Shown piece after piece: positions 1-9,566 of a stretch of 14,100 nucleotides of DNA (the first letter of the stretch is position 1; each line of letters opens with the position of its first letter). Made by a program: the position numbers and the translations under genes. The DNA is taken from the NCBI GenBank assembly GCA_023853785.1, contig JAJIRX010000673.1:1-14100 (forward strand). The letters run 5' to 3'. Under the pieces are notes generated by a model that saw only the letters and a program-made list of their open reading frames with translations, ran no database searches and had not been told where the DNA came from. The DNA is from Psilocybe azurescens. Lineage: Eukaryota > Basidiomycota > Agaricomycetes > Agaricales > Agrocybaceae.

Positions 1-152
1 TCATTGAATACCGGTTAACGATTAGCAATGCCACAAAAGAAAGGGAAAAGCTACATCTGTATATACTTGACGTATTAATCCAAGTCAATCGGATAGGGGA
101 TAAAGCTAAATTAGCAGAATATCATACATATATACACATGGCAAGCTCAAGC
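1..152. other. 3' flank of the flavoprotein gene
   Basis: AT-rich sequence between the window edge and the stop codon of the minus-strand flavoprotein gene. It probably holds that gene's 3' untranslated region. No coding signal was found. Confidence 0.4.
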
Positions 153-1046
153 TCAAGGAACAAGCTCCTCCTCCTCCCACCCCCACCCCTCCCCGTTCTC
201 CTCCTTCAAATACCTCTTCACAAACCTCCACCGCCTATCCCTCTCCCCGCCCGCGCCCAAATCCACAAGATCCACCTCATACGGGTCCGCCACCACCAGC
301 GCAAAATTACTCAACGCGCGCCAATCGCGCGTCGCCTCCATCACTCGACCTCCGTCATCCGCTCCTATCGGGCTCTGGGACGCGCGTGGGCCAGCGCGCG
401 GCGCCTGCGGGGCCGCCGGAAAGCGCGAGTGGGTGCCGGGCGTAGGGCGGCACCACGACGCGCGCATGTGCGCGCTCATGGCCGCGAACGTGCGCGTGCG
501 CTGCGACTCCCATTCCGCGAGGGTGGGGAACAGCGCGAGCCCTGATCCTGATCCGGGCTGCCATTGGACCCTGAGACAGACTCGGAGGCTGACGCTGCGA
601 GCTGCCGCTTGAAGTGCGCGTGCAGGGTGGGCGGGGCGGCACGACGTACACCCGCGCCAGCACGCGGAACTGCTGCTGCGTGCCATCGATCCACCACGCG
701 ATCTCTGCGTTGTTGCTGCTATCGCTATTAGGACTAGTGAGCTGCGCGACCTTGGGCGTGCGGACGTCCGTCGAGCTGAGGAGGAGCGGGCGCGCGGGGT
801 GCGCGGGGTGCGAGAGGAAGGCCCGGAAGATGTGCGAGCGCACGCGCGGCGACGGCCTGGTGTTGTCTGTGGTGGCGATTTGGATCACTGAGTAGGGACC
901 GGATGGGAGGGTGGTGGGATGAGGAGGTCAGCACACGCTGAGTATTAAGGCACAGTCTTGAATGCGTAAGTACCTGTCTGGTTTTTATATTCAGAGAGCG
1001 CGCTCTCGATAGCTGTTTTCCAGCGGGGCGCCGCTGTGGATGACAT
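153..1046 (-). CDS. Pyridoxamine 5'-phosphate oxidase-like FMN-binding protein (Alr4036 family)
   Basis: Two exons on the minus strand: 1046-974 and 887-153. The 86-nt intron (973-888) starts GTACTT, has a CTGAC branch site and ends CTACTCAG. The start ATG gives an APRWKTAIESALSEYKNQT opening, the standard N-terminus of the split-barrel flavin-binding family that Pfam calls pyridoxamine 5'-phosphate oxidase, Alr4036 type. Further family landmarks follow in order: VIQIATTDN, PRVRSHIFRAFLSHP, STDVRTPKVAQL, EIAWWIDGTQQQFRV, MSAHMRASWCRPTPGTHS, ALSNFALVVADPYEVDL, RRWRF and a terminal EELVP. These residues normally form the FMN site. The substrate is not known for fungal members. The reading frame slips twice, at a C4 run (633-636, read on minus) and a G3 run (540-542). 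One extra base in each restores a product of about 269 residues with HAHFKRQLAASASES in the middle. An alternative is a GC-rich 79-nt intron (649-571, GTACGT...CTCAG), which lacks a branch site. The gene is clearly more GC-rich than its neighbours. Confidence 0.85.
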
Positions 1047-1743
1047 TGTCGCAGTTGTGCTGTTGGAAGTAAGAGACAGAGACTGTGGGGCCAGATTAGA
1101 TTAGATCACGCACTCACATAAGTGATCACGAATCGTGATTCATTAGCTCATCGAATTTGTCGAGCACTCAGCGGACTCTCAATCGTTATTTCCTCTGACG
1201 CTTGAATTTGAACGATTATACCACTATCCTACCTACACGATTACTGGCTTATTTGAACCAAGCGCCCGCCATCGATGTTCGATGGAAAAGGATAGAGACC
1301 GACGAGGTTAAAATCAAATGGCCCCCATTTCAGCCCCTTTGGCTTACGCGACGCGTCATTAATTGCGTAAGCGGCGCCCTCTCAAGTTCTCCCCTCCCCA
1401 GTACTAACTGCAGCGTAGCTAGAGCGTATATAGTTTGAAAATGATAAAATTTTAAATAAAATTGTTTGGTTAATTATATCGATCCAAGAATGGTCAAGAA
1501 ATTTGTTGGTCTGCGAAGGTATTCAGCACCTTTAGATGAACATTAATGCCAGGAGAACTCACATAGTAGGGAATAAGGTCAGCATGGAAAAGGCTTCAAA
1601 TGGCGCGGCGCAAGCGCTTCAATGGCGAGCCATCTAGTGTATATAAAATTGTCAATCCCGCTCAATTTAAATTCAAGAACACAAAAAGAGGCTATGCACC
1701 CAGGCCGACGTTAGTCAACTTTCTTTCAAAGCGATCTTCAGAA
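1047..1743. other. Intergenic region, promoter of the flavoprotein gene
   Basis: About 700 bases between the start of the minus-strand flavoprotein gene and the end of the next minus-strand gene. It contains a perfect inverted repeat at 1125-1139 and an AT-rich stretch near 1435-1480. I see no convincing coding region; the open frames here lack family motifs and splice signals. Confidence 0.5.
1125..1139. promoter_or_regulatory. Palindrome ATCACG-AAT-CGTGAT upstream of the flavoprotein gene
   Basis: Perfect 6-bp inverted arms with a 3-bp spacer, 79 bases upstream of the ATG at 1046. A further copy of the half-site ATCACG lies at about 1105-1110. The arrangement suits a dimeric transcription factor. 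Function is inferred only from symmetry and position. Confidence 0.3.
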
Positions 1744-3461
1744 TCACTTTCGTGCATTTCTGCTGCTTGCCTCTTCTTCACTGGCGAAATTACTGAAGTT
1801 AACGAGATCTGACCGGTCTGCTTTTGAGATCCGCTCCTCGTAGGAGTAGAGATACTGGGAAACAAGTTCTTCGGTGTATACTTCCTCTGTGTTTCCGCCA
1901 GAGGAAAATCCCTCGTCCTCGTCGTCTGAATCAATACGATCAGAAAAGATCCCTTTAGATAATGAATCCCAGACCTGTCGCCGGAGGTGTCTGCAGGGAC
2001 ACCCTACGTCTTGGTTCGCATGGGCGCTAGTCATGTATGATGAACGTAAGGTTCGCCAACAATGGATGCGAGAGCATACATACTTCGTGGAAGAATGGCA
2101 CGACCAAGTTCCTCGTCGCTGGAACTGAGATCGTACTCAGGATAGGGCTGAGCAGGTGACATCGAGGGCCCTGAACAGAACGTCAAGATGAAGCGGTAAT
2201 GGCGTCGTAAAAGCACTCACAGCTGCTCGACCGACCTCACGCTCGAAATTCCTGTCGAAGGTGAGTGCTGTAGGTTTCGTCGGATGTGCGCAGAAGGCTT
2301 CTCTGGTGAAGGTGATGGTGATGGCAGAAAATGGGCATTTTCTAAAGACGAGAACTTAAGGTATAACGCAGGGAAAGGAGGAGAAAAAATAACTCACCAT
2401 TTTCCGCATCACGAAGACGTGAATTTGCTCTTTGAAACCTGTCAGGTGCTAGACAATGGGAATACATGCCACTTAGTGGACAAAGTCGAGGACGAAAAGG
2501 CACACAACGCACTATGAGGGGGACGAGAGCCAGCATAGCCATCCTCATCTGGACCACAGGCATTGGCGCTCTTAGGTGCTCAAAACAGCTCATCGTTCCT
2601 ACCTATAAATTCAGTTTCTTCTTCCGTTTTTCAGAATTGTCATCTGCGCTTGTAAATGTTGCTTGGCTCTGGTCATCCGGTTTTCATCACCAGCGATTTC
2701 ACTACAGGGATAATATCATCAATAATAAATGGAAGCATGGGATTGCAGTTTGAACTTACTCCCAAGTAGCGTCCTCGTACGATATTCCGTCTTCGTAGTA
2801 GTCATCATAATACATCAAATCGTCTTCGTCTTCGTCAGAGATGAGAGCCATAGGATCTCCTATATCTACCCAAACCCCACCAACTCTTGCGTTTTCGAGG
2901 AACCTGCGAATAGCCATAAAGAAGATATCATACTGCCAATAGTGGAGGATTAGCAGCCACATCCGGGGTGTAGTAACTAGCTACAAGAGACACACACCGT
3001 GTCCTGGAATTCCTGGTCTGTTTTCAAGCAGCCATATGAGCCATCGTTTATCGAAACACTGTTTGATACATTTTCCTTTGTGTGTATCGCCGAAGGGAAC
3101 AAGAAAATCGCCATAGCACTTGTCAACTTCAGCAACAAAGGCCATTAATGTATTTCTCGACCGCATTTTGGAATTCCCACTAGATCCAAAGTCAACAACA
3201 AGATGCAAAAAATACAAATGAATAAAGTTGCATACCCGGTTTGGACAATTAGCTTGACAATATCTAAGGTAAGTGTACGGCACCTCATTTATTTGTTTTC
3301 CAGAATGTTTCCCAAAATTAAACCTCCATCCTCCAGCCCATTCCCCATACGCCCAGTATAGTTCATGGTCACGAGCTCGTATGTGGGATCTCCTGTATCG
3401 TCTTGTTTCAGTGGGGGACCGTTATTGCTGGAGGTTCTCTGCCAATGGTATGCAGAACCAT
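1744..3461 (-). CDS. Hypothetical protein with two FGKHxGK (DUF3820/QSregVF-like) modules, paralogue A
   Basis: Multi-exon minus-strand gene of unknown function. Exon 1 (3461-3236) carries HELYWAYGEWAGGWRFNFG followed by KHSGKQINEVPYTYLRYCQ. Exon 2 (3179-2996) opens WEFQNAVEKYI and holds a second module, YGDFLVPFGDTHKGKCIKQC then WLIWLLENR. Exon 3 (2932-2760) reads YDIFFMAIRRFLENARVGG, then an acidic stretch (SDEDEDDLMYYDDYYEDG). Introns 3235-3180, 2995-2933 and 2759-2702 have GTATGC, GTGTGT and GTAAGT donors. 'PFGKxKGKxLxxxPxxYLxWL' is the hallmark of the small DUF3820 / putative quorum-sensing-regulated virulence factor domain; the name comes from the bacterial family and implies no such role here. 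The tail from 2701 on is less certain: further introns (2397-2342, 2220-2171, about 2079-1991), an SPSPSPEKPS segment, YDLSSSDEELGRA, and an acidic end finishing at 1744. It parallels the tail of paralogue B. Frame slips lie at a C5 run (3413-3417), near 3373 and near 3140; correcting the three makes exons 1-3 phase-consistent. Confidence 0.6.
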
Positions 3462-3721
3462 GCTGAGACTGAGCCTGGCGCTCCAAACGTATTGAAGTTC
3501 AAAGATAAAAGGAGGAAAGATGAAAGATGCTTCGGAAATTTGAGGCCTAATAACCTCGTTGGATACAGCTTACGCGTCCTACGTCGAGTTGGCACTGGGC
3601 AAGTTTTGAGGCGCCCCTAAAACGAACTCCGTTCTCGATTAGATCTGCATCCCGGGATTCCCGCTTGATCCATGGCCTTCCATGGTTGTTTCATGGCTCG
3701 TATCAGAGAGTTGCACTTGGT

Positions 3722-4600
3722 TTATGTTTGCACTTCAGGACGATCATCAGGGTCATCCTCGTAGTCCGAATATACTTTGCGGAACAGCATTATCCAAAGT
3801 GTCCGAGTCGTCGGCAGATTCTAACGGGCCCTCTTTTTCATTCTCGAATGCAGGTTCTACAGGTTTTGCCAACACGTCAGATTCACTGGAAACATAATCG
3901 TCCTTGTCAAAGGTCTTTGGAGAGCTTCTGGTCTTCCCCTTTGTGTCGAGTTTGAGTTCGAATCGAACGCATTGAAGCCCACGAAGACTTGGTACGACTC
4001 TTCTGTGCGCTGATCCCCCGAATTTTTCCGTTTGGGCTGTACATCAACCCTTTCAGGCGTAGGTGAAGGTGAGAGAAAGTCCAGTTGCGTCCTGGTATGC
4101 AGTGAGGTTCAAATTTTCACCGATATCCCGGTGAACATTTTGATGGTTTGAGTTCTCGAAGAATTTTCATACGGCCATCCGGAGAAACATCGTACTATTA
4201 AAAACAAATTAGATCCACCACAGACGTGCATTTTGCGAAATAAGGACCTTGTCTTGCATATTTCTCGAAGGCATATTGAAACTCCTGCTAGAAAAAGAAA
4301 TATTATGCAAATCACGAACACGATGATTGGAATGGCCTCGCATATATTACGTTGAGACAGTTGCTCTGACAAAAACTTTAGAGTAACTATACGGCACTGC
4401 ATTGATGCGCTCACTCTGGTGCACTCTGCCCTCCCAATTGAATGTCCATCCTCCTGCACGTTTTCCGTAGGCCGAGTACAACACATGATCCGGGATTTGT
4501 ACTCTGGATCGTTTGGATCCGAAGGGCCACCACAAGTTCCACAAGATGGGAGAAGCAGCGTTGGAGGTTCTTCTTTAGGCGTCCATTTCCCAGTGTTCAT
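3722..4600 (-). CDS. Hypothetical protein with one FGKHxGK-like module, paralogue B
   Basis: Minus-strand tandem paralogue of the next gene downstream (1744-3461); the two starts are 1.1 kb apart. It begins MNTGKWTPKEEPPT, then DPEYKS, a frame slip at a C3 run (4492-4494), and DHVLYSAYGKRAGGWTFN, which matches DHELYWAYGEWAGGWRFN of paralogue A with mostly synonymous changes. INAVPYSY follows, then an intron (about 4350-4288, TTTCTTTTTCTAG acceptor) and QEFQYAFEKYARQ, matching WEFQNAVEKYI. After a second intron (about 4247-4195) comes a block like YDIFFMAIRRFLEN of A, but the second PFGxxKGK module is absent. The tail is SPSPTPERVDVQPKRKNS, DKDDYVSSESDVLAKPVEPA, and an acidic end YSDYEDDPDDRPEVQT. 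Several frame slips remain, so exon borders are approximate. It could be a diverging functional copy or an early pseudogene. Confidence 0.5.
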
Positions 4601-5187
4601 AACTGCCAGTGTTGATCAAAACTTGACGATGATAAAAGCAGAGGTGTGAAAACGGCTAGACATTTGGAAATATCACTATTCAAAGATAGACAGGGCGACC
4701 TCGCTTTAACTTCCGAGGATTCAGAGTTAAAGCTGCTTAAAACCGTTGAAGGTTGTTGAAGGATGGCTTGAAGCCGGTGTTCGGCTGACGCCGTTCAGAT
4801 CAATAAATTGTCCGCTACCACCACCATACATGAACATGAGCTCACTGAGTGCCGACACTTGGAACCTTCAGAACTTCGCGTCCACGCATCCGGTTTTGAA
4901 AAGAGAAGGGACACGTCAGCAATGACTTTTCCAAATGTCTCGGTTCGCACAACAAGCGGTGACTCCAGCCTTGACCAATTCTTGACATCATAGTAGACGC
5001 GCCAATTGACGGTTCAAATACTACGCCACACATGGATTCTCCAATTCTCCAATGGAGACCGCATATATCAGAGTAAGACCTCTTGCGTCTCTTTATCTCA
5101 GACAACAACCTCCCCGACTACGACCGTTTCGCTTTTCAGCGACCTGCTAGCATCAACCGTTTCTTTCACTCATCACCACCGCACAAA
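4601..5187. other. Divergent promoter region
   Basis: About 590 bases between two divergently transcribed genes (paralogue B to the left, the dehydrogenase to the right). A TATA-like CATATATCAG lies at 5062-5071, about 120 bases before the dehydrogenase ATG, followed by a C/T-rich leader that is typical of fungal genes. Nothing coding was seen. Confidence 0.45.
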
Positions 5188-6337
5188 ATGTCAGCTGAAG
5201 ATATCATCACCGCGTACTCTGTCGCTGTCCCGAAAAAGCAAAAGCAGGAGTTGCCTGGGCAAGACAAGGATATGTCTCCCCACTTGGAATACACCAAGCT
5301 CGAAGTTTGGGACGACAACGGGAAACCCAGTCTTGTCGAGTATAATGGCTCTGGAAAGTGCGTATTCTGTTTGGCGGTCACTGTACGAACGCTAACAACG
5401 CCACAATCGCTACAGGCTCAAAGGCAAAACCGCAATCATAACAGGAGGAGACAGTGGTATTGGCCGTGCTGCCGCTATCATGTTTGCTCGTGAAGGAGCC
5501 ACAGGCATAACCATTTCATATCTTCCTGAGGAAGCAGACGACGCCAAAGATGCGAAGAAAATGATTGAAGACTCTGGCGCCACATGTAACGTCGTGGAGG
5601 TCGACCTCATGGAAGAGAAGAACTGCAAGAGCGTTGTAGACAGCCATCTCCAAAATTCGGCAAACTCGATATACTTGTCAACAATGCCTCCAAACAAATG
5701 TCAGTTTTCCTTGTTGTGCATACTGTTTTATTGCTGACGTTTTGAACTAAGAATGACCAAGAACTTTGAAGAAATTGACTTGAAGAATGTTGAAAGCACT
5801 TTTCGTTCTAATATCCTCCAAATGTTCGCCGTTACAAAATTCGCCCTTCCTCATCTCAAGCGGGGTTCTGCTATCATTAATACTACCTCTGTAACTGCAT
5901 ACAGAGGATCCGGCAGCCTCGGTAAGGTTCTCAAGTTCCTATTCAATCACCATTTCTGACCTGTCCATATTCACAGTTGATTACAGCTCCACTAAAGGCG
6001 CCATTCTGACCTTCACTCGTGCTCTCGCGACTCAACTTGCACCTAAAGGCATTCGAGTCAATGGTGTGGCTCCTGGGCCAATCATCACTGCACTTCAAGC
6101 TGGATCGCGCTCCGCTGATGATATGGAGGGTCTCGGTGTCGGACTGCCCTTGCATGGACGCGCCGGCCAACCCGCTGAAGTTGGACCTGCTTACGTATTT
6201 CTGGCATCAAGCGACAGCAACATAATAACTGGCCAAGTTATTCATGTCAACAGTACGTGCAGCACTTTGGATTCTCTCGATTTTTACTGATGAATAACAA
6301 TAAAATTCTAGGTGGACAGTTCATTGGAGGATCATAG
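5188..6337 (+). CDS. Short-chain dehydrogenase/reductase (SDR)
   Basis: NAD(P)-dependent oxidoreductase with a Rossmann fold. Five exons: 5188-5357, 5416-5699, 5752-5921, 5977-6252, 6312-6337; the four introns are 52-59 nt with GTGCGT, GTCAGT, GTAAGG and GTACGT donors. After an N-terminal extension (SPHLEYTKLEVWDD... ending GSGKLKGK) comes the cofactor motif TGGDSGIGR, then NNAS (usually NNAG), the catalytic serine in INTTSVTAYRGS, and YSSTK for the catalytic Tyr/Lys pair. APGPI and a C-terminal GQVIHVNSGQFIGGS complete the pattern. The extension before GKLKGKxAIITGGDSGIG is typical of the YghA / general-stress-protein-39 subgroup, whose fungal substrates are unknown. One base is missing in the A4 run at 5652-5655; five A's give HLQKFGKLDILVNNAS and a product of about 308 residues. 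No targeting signal is seen, so it is probably cytosolic. Confidence 0.9.
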
Positions 6338-6654
6338 ATGTTTTCAAATGAAAAAAAAAAAATTTAGGCTCAGAGAACTTAATACTGCATGTGTAGAATA
6401 ACACGACCTACGAACACTTTGGAATCCACATTGTGTCATGATACGATGACTTTGCTTGAGACTTAGGGGCATGATCGTCATATCGTGCGAATATGCCCAA
6501 AAGGCACATGATTTTACTGTGCCGGATCCGGAAAACGTTGTACAAGCTTAGACGAGAATCTGCCTTGATACTCGACTACACGGACGAGGAGAACCGTTCA
6601 TTACCTCAGGCGCACAGGATCCCTATATAACCCCATATTTTAGAATATCCCCAG
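6338..6654. other. Intergenic region with A12 tract and ETF promoter
   Basis: Between the dehydrogenase stop and the ETF-alpha start. An uninterrupted run of 12 A's (6351-6362) lies just after the stop codon. The right part holds the ETF-alpha promoter with a TATA sequence. Confidence 0.5.
6624..6630 (+). promoter_or_regulatory. TATA box of the ETF-alpha gene
   Basis: TATATAA in the context CCCTATATAACCCC, 25-31 bases before the ATG at 6655. If transcription starts at the usual distance, the leader would be extremely short, so some transcripts may start further upstream. Confidence 0.45.
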
Positions 6655-7840
6655 ATGTTGCGCACAAGCTCCAAAATCTGCCGCAGCCCATTTACTCGCT
6701 CGTACGCGACGGCTCCATCTCCTCACGCACTAGTATTCCTCGAACATCGTGCTGGTATTATCGACTCAGGATCTCTTTCGGCCTTGACTGCAGCGGAGCA
6801 ACTTGGTGGTAAAGTCTCGGCTCTCGTAGTGGGCAGCTCGGAGCATGTCCAGGGTGTCGTGGACCAGGCGAAAAAGTGAGTTCCATCCCGGAGCTTGCGG
6901 TTCTCGTGGTTTTCTGAACAGCGCACTTTTCCTTCTTCGAATTCAAGGTTCAAAGGAGTAACATCCGTGCTGCACTCCTCGTCCCCACAATATGCCGAAC
7001 CACTCCCAGAAGTTCTCTCACCATTGCTCGAGAAACTCTTGTCGGGTGCGGACAGTTCTTTCACCCATGTCATCTCCACCACATCCTCCCTCCCGCCAAG
7101 TCGCTCCTGCCGCGCGTCTCAGCCCGCCTGGATGCACCGACCATCTCGGACGTCACCTCCCTCGAGCACGACGCCGCCTCAGGCAGCACCACCTTCACCC
7201 GCCCGATCTACGCCGGCAACGCGATATCCACCGTGCGCGCGCCGTCTTCCATCCCCATCAAATTCTTCACCGTTCGCGGGACGGCGTTTGCTGCAGCCGC
7301 AGCCTCCGACGCGTCGGAAGTCGAGGTAGAGCGATTGACCCTGTCGAGGTCACAGACCCTCCGACGGTGCACGTCAAAACGACGATCGCCAAGTCCGACC
7401 GCCCCGACCTCGGCGTCGCCTCGCGCGTCGTCTCAGGTGGCAGGGCCCTGAAGAACGCGGAGACGTTTGAGAAGACGCTGTACCCTCTCGCGGACGCGTT
7501 GGGTGCAGCTGTGGGTGCCTCGAGGGCAGCTGTAGATGCTGGGTACGCCGACAACTCGCTGCAGGTGGGGCAGACCGGAAAGGTCGTCGCCCCGGAGCTG
7601 TACATGGCGTTGGGAATTTCTGGTGCCATCCAGCATCTTGCGGGCATGAAAGATTCGAAGCTCATCGTGGCAGTTAACAAGGTTCGTCTGCAGTTCCTTT
7701 GCGTGCGATGTAGAAGACTTGATTTTTGTTTTGAAATTTTACAGGACCCAGATGCGCCCATCTTCCAGGTGGCTGACGTCGGACTTGTCGCTGATCTCTT
7801 CGATGTTGTCCCTGAACTTACAGAGAAGTTGAAAAAGTAA
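6655..7840 (+). CDS. ETFA: Electron transfer flavoprotein subunit alpha, mitochondrial
   Basis: FAD-carrying subunit of the ETF heterodimer, which passes electrons from acyl-CoA dehydrogenases to ETF-ubiquinone oxidoreductase in the mitochondrial matrix. Exons 6655-6875, 6948-7681 and 7745-7840, with introns of 72 and 63 nt. The N-terminus [20 protein letters not shown] is a basic, acid-free mitochondrial presequence. [10 protein letters not shown] opens the N-terminal ETF fold. The C-terminal FAD domain is textbook: [65 protein letters not shown] and [18 protein letters not shown]. The middle of the gene is split over three frames. A base is missing in CCGCCAAG (CC at 7096-7097) and another at GAGCG (7331). 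With both restored the segments [32 protein letters not shown] and FFTVRGTAF join in one frame and give about 350 residues, the usual length. Because this is a core metabolic gene, the breaks are more likely consensus errors than mutations. Confidence 0.95.
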
Positions 7841-8084
7841 GGGTATAGGATGCTGTCATGTATACAGTCAATCATAGGCGTGAACGCGACTACTATGGTA
7901 GCGCGAACAAACAGGAGTTCTAGATCATCGGATCCGGTGGCCATTTTAATGGTCATGATTTATTCTGAGCTCATCAATATGCAAGAATCGTGCAGCTATC
8001 CGAACACTGCTATAGCGTCCACTGAACTTTATATGAGGCCTACTACATTGCAACCGGATAGTTTCGCAGCCACTCTCACCTCTT
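7841..8084. other. Convergent intergenic region
   Basis: Lies between the ETF-alpha stop and the end of a weak minus-strand candidate gene. It presumably holds 3' untranslated sequence. Nothing else was recognised. Confidence 0.3.
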
Positions 8085-8551
8085 TCATGTCCAAGACATG
8101 TTCCCAAACAACGATGGGGACAGACGCAATACAAATTTGAGTATATTAGAAAGATGAGCTATAGAAATACGTGGACTACATTGGGACGATAGGCGAGTAT
8201 TGGGAAGATGAGTGATATGTGCTGACTCTTGCATATCTGGAAGATGACCGTGACACAGACGATTTATGCAGTGGAAACGAGCTTTGATATGCAATGCGTC
8301 AACAATAGCTTTGATGCGGTCTCGGACATCAACTTGCGTCATATCTCCTGTTAAACCTGTCCATACGTGATTGGTGGAATCATAGAGTTCGCATGTTATC
8401 TGGAGGCTTCAAGCTTCTTAACAGTGTCTTCGGTGCATCTCAAAAGGCTTTTGCTCTGCGCAGGGATATTTTCCCCGAGGTAGCTGCCTGTTTAGACGTT
8501 TGATAACTTTTCCCAATAGTACTGCAGACAGAGCTGTAACCCGATTGACAA
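8085..8551 (-). CDS. Candidate small gene of unknown function
   Basis: Not recognised. On the minus strand a TATAAAAG box (8638-8631) is followed by a leader-like stretch rich in C, A and T, then by coding-like sequence: WEKLSNV, GSYLGENIPAQSKSLLRCTE, DTVKKLEAS, and after a one-base slip ITCELYDSTNHVWTGLTGD, MTQVDVRDRIKAIVDALHIK, ARFHCINRL. The last part is open to a stop at 8085. Residue composition and the KLEAS/ITCELYD join look like real protein. However, no ATG is seen at the expected start (a TTG at 8551-8549 is the nearest candidate), one in-frame TAA near 8493 must be removed by splicing or be an error, and no family was recognised. It could be a decayed gene. Exon borders are only indicative. 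Confidence 0.3.
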
Positions 8552-8630
8552 TGGCTGCAGTTTTTGAATGTTGTTGTGGTAAATTGAGAAGAAGTGGGAA
8601 AGATATCGATTTCACGCCTAGCGCGACGGC

Positions 8631-8638
8631 CTTTTATA
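8631..8638 (-). promoter_or_regulatory. TATA box TATAAAAG (minus strand)
   Basis: GGGGTATAAAAGGCCG on the minus strand is a strong TATA consensus. It sits about 80 bases upstream of the first coding-like sequence of the minus-strand candidate gene. A perfect 10-bp palindrome lies about 130 bases further upstream. Confidence 0.45.
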
Positions 8639-8764
8639 CCCCATCCTAGTCGATGGTATTCTGAGCAAGTATTACTGGGACCGTCGGGTTGATGGTGCAA
8701 CAGTGGTCGTAACATTCGACATCTGTGCAAAAGAAGTAAAGATCGTTCACAACTACCAGAACGT

Positions 8765-8774
8765 CAACCGGTTG
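8765..8774. repeat. Perfect palindrome CAACCGGTTG
   Basis: Ten bases identical to their reverse complement, upstream of the TATA box at 8638-8631. It may be a protein-binding site or chance. Confidence 0.25.
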
Positions 8775-9016
8775 GTACCGACTTGCGCCTATAGTTGTTG
8801 ATGGCGATAGCAAACGTCGCTAACTTCAGACTGGCCACTGCATTTAAATAACACAAAGGTTACAAGAGATACCCGACGGCTAACACTTTGAAGAGAATAC
8901 AGACCCAGAAGGTCCAGTGCTCACATTCCATTCATTTTTCAGGCCTTTTTCTCTACTGTAGAATGATTGAATCAAAGATGGTGGAACAAACGAGGAAAGT
9001 GATCACTAAGAGCAAT

Positions 9017-9040
9017 TAAGCGCCCAACACTAAGCGCCCA
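9017..9040. repeat. Direct repeat TAAGCGCCCA x2
   Basis: Two exact 10-base copies at 9017-9026 and 9031-9040, spaced by ACAC, in otherwise unremarkable intergenic DNA. Confidence 0.4.
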
Positions 9041-9409
9041 CTTGCCCTTGTTTCAGCAGATCACTTACATTTGAAAATAATACGGTCTCCAGAGTACCCG
9101 ATACACATATATTAATGTCGAATCAGATGTATTTGTAGTAATAAAACGCATAAATTTGATTCAAAACAACACGTACATATACCAGTGGCTTCATCAAGCA
9201 AAACACAATTGAACCCCCATAAACTGATAGAACAAATGCCCAGGCTAGGGCGACTTTGCATTATACATCTACTACTTACCCGAAAAGGAAAAGACCATTG
9301 AATACGGAAAATTCGAAGAAAGGAAATGTCTTAATGTCTCAATAGCTTGTTTGTCGCTGCTGCTCCGTTTTCTCAAGTCATGCGGTCCATACAGTGGAGG
9401 GTACGACCC

Positions 9410-9481
9410 CACGTGCAGTGTGTATATTTAGCCCACTGGACCTGGCTTCTGGAACCTAATTGGAATGTGGGACCGGCCAAT
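9410..9481 (+). promoter_or_regulatory. E-box and CCAAT elements of the small plus-strand gene
   Basis: CACGTG at 9410-9415, ATTGG (an inverted CCAAT) at 9459-9463 and CCAAT at 9477-9481. The last lies 86 bases before the ATG at 9567, a normal distance for the fungal CCAAT-binding complex. The CACGTG core suits a basic helix-loop-helix factor. Confidence 0.35.
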
Positions 9482-9566
9482 CCCCCCAACTCCAGAACTA
9501 CCCCACACCTCGATTACCAACTCAGCACCCTCACTAGCACCCAGAAAGCACCTTATTACCCATATA

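Larger units (their letters stand above)
8639..9566. other. Long intergenic region
   Basis: About 930 bases between divergent genes. The left and middle parts show no coding sequence, only a 10-bp palindrome (8765-8774) and a short direct repeat (9017-9040). The right 160 bases look like the promoter of the small plus-strand gene: an E-box, ATTGG/CCAAT elements and a C/A-rich leader. Confidence 0.45.

Noticed and set aside
138..545. A 135-residue plus-strand open frame
   Set aside because: Antisense to the GC-rich flavoprotein exon; composition (poly-proline, arginine-rich) is what that shadow should look like.
571..649. A second intron in the flavoprotein gene as the cause of the frame change
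   Set aside because: Donor and acceptor fit and the phase works, but there is no branch site and it would remove HAHFKRQLAASAS, which resembles the expected family loop. Two homopolymer losses explain the data at least as well; kept as an alternative only.
4109..4600. A 163-residue open frame on the minus strand with a hydrophobic, membrane-like segment
   Set aside because: The hydrophobic part (IIVFVICIIFLFLAG) is translation of the pyrimidine-rich intron at 4350-4288. The flanking exons align with paralogue A in another frame, so there is no transmembrane protein here.
6351..6362. A12 tract as a retroposition (poly-A tail) mark
   Set aside because: The preceding dehydrogenase gene keeps four introns, so it is not a processed copy, and there is no target-site duplication in view. 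It is more likely 3' untranslated sequence.
6655..7840. ETF-alpha as a pseudogene
   Set aside because: Both frame breaks are single-base losses at tiny runs, all else is perfectly conserved including splice sites and presequence, and unrelated neighbours show the same error type.
7267..7956. A 229-residue open frame on the minus strand
   Set aside because: It is the antisense shadow of the GC-rich ETF-alpha exon and has no family motif or splice logic of its own.
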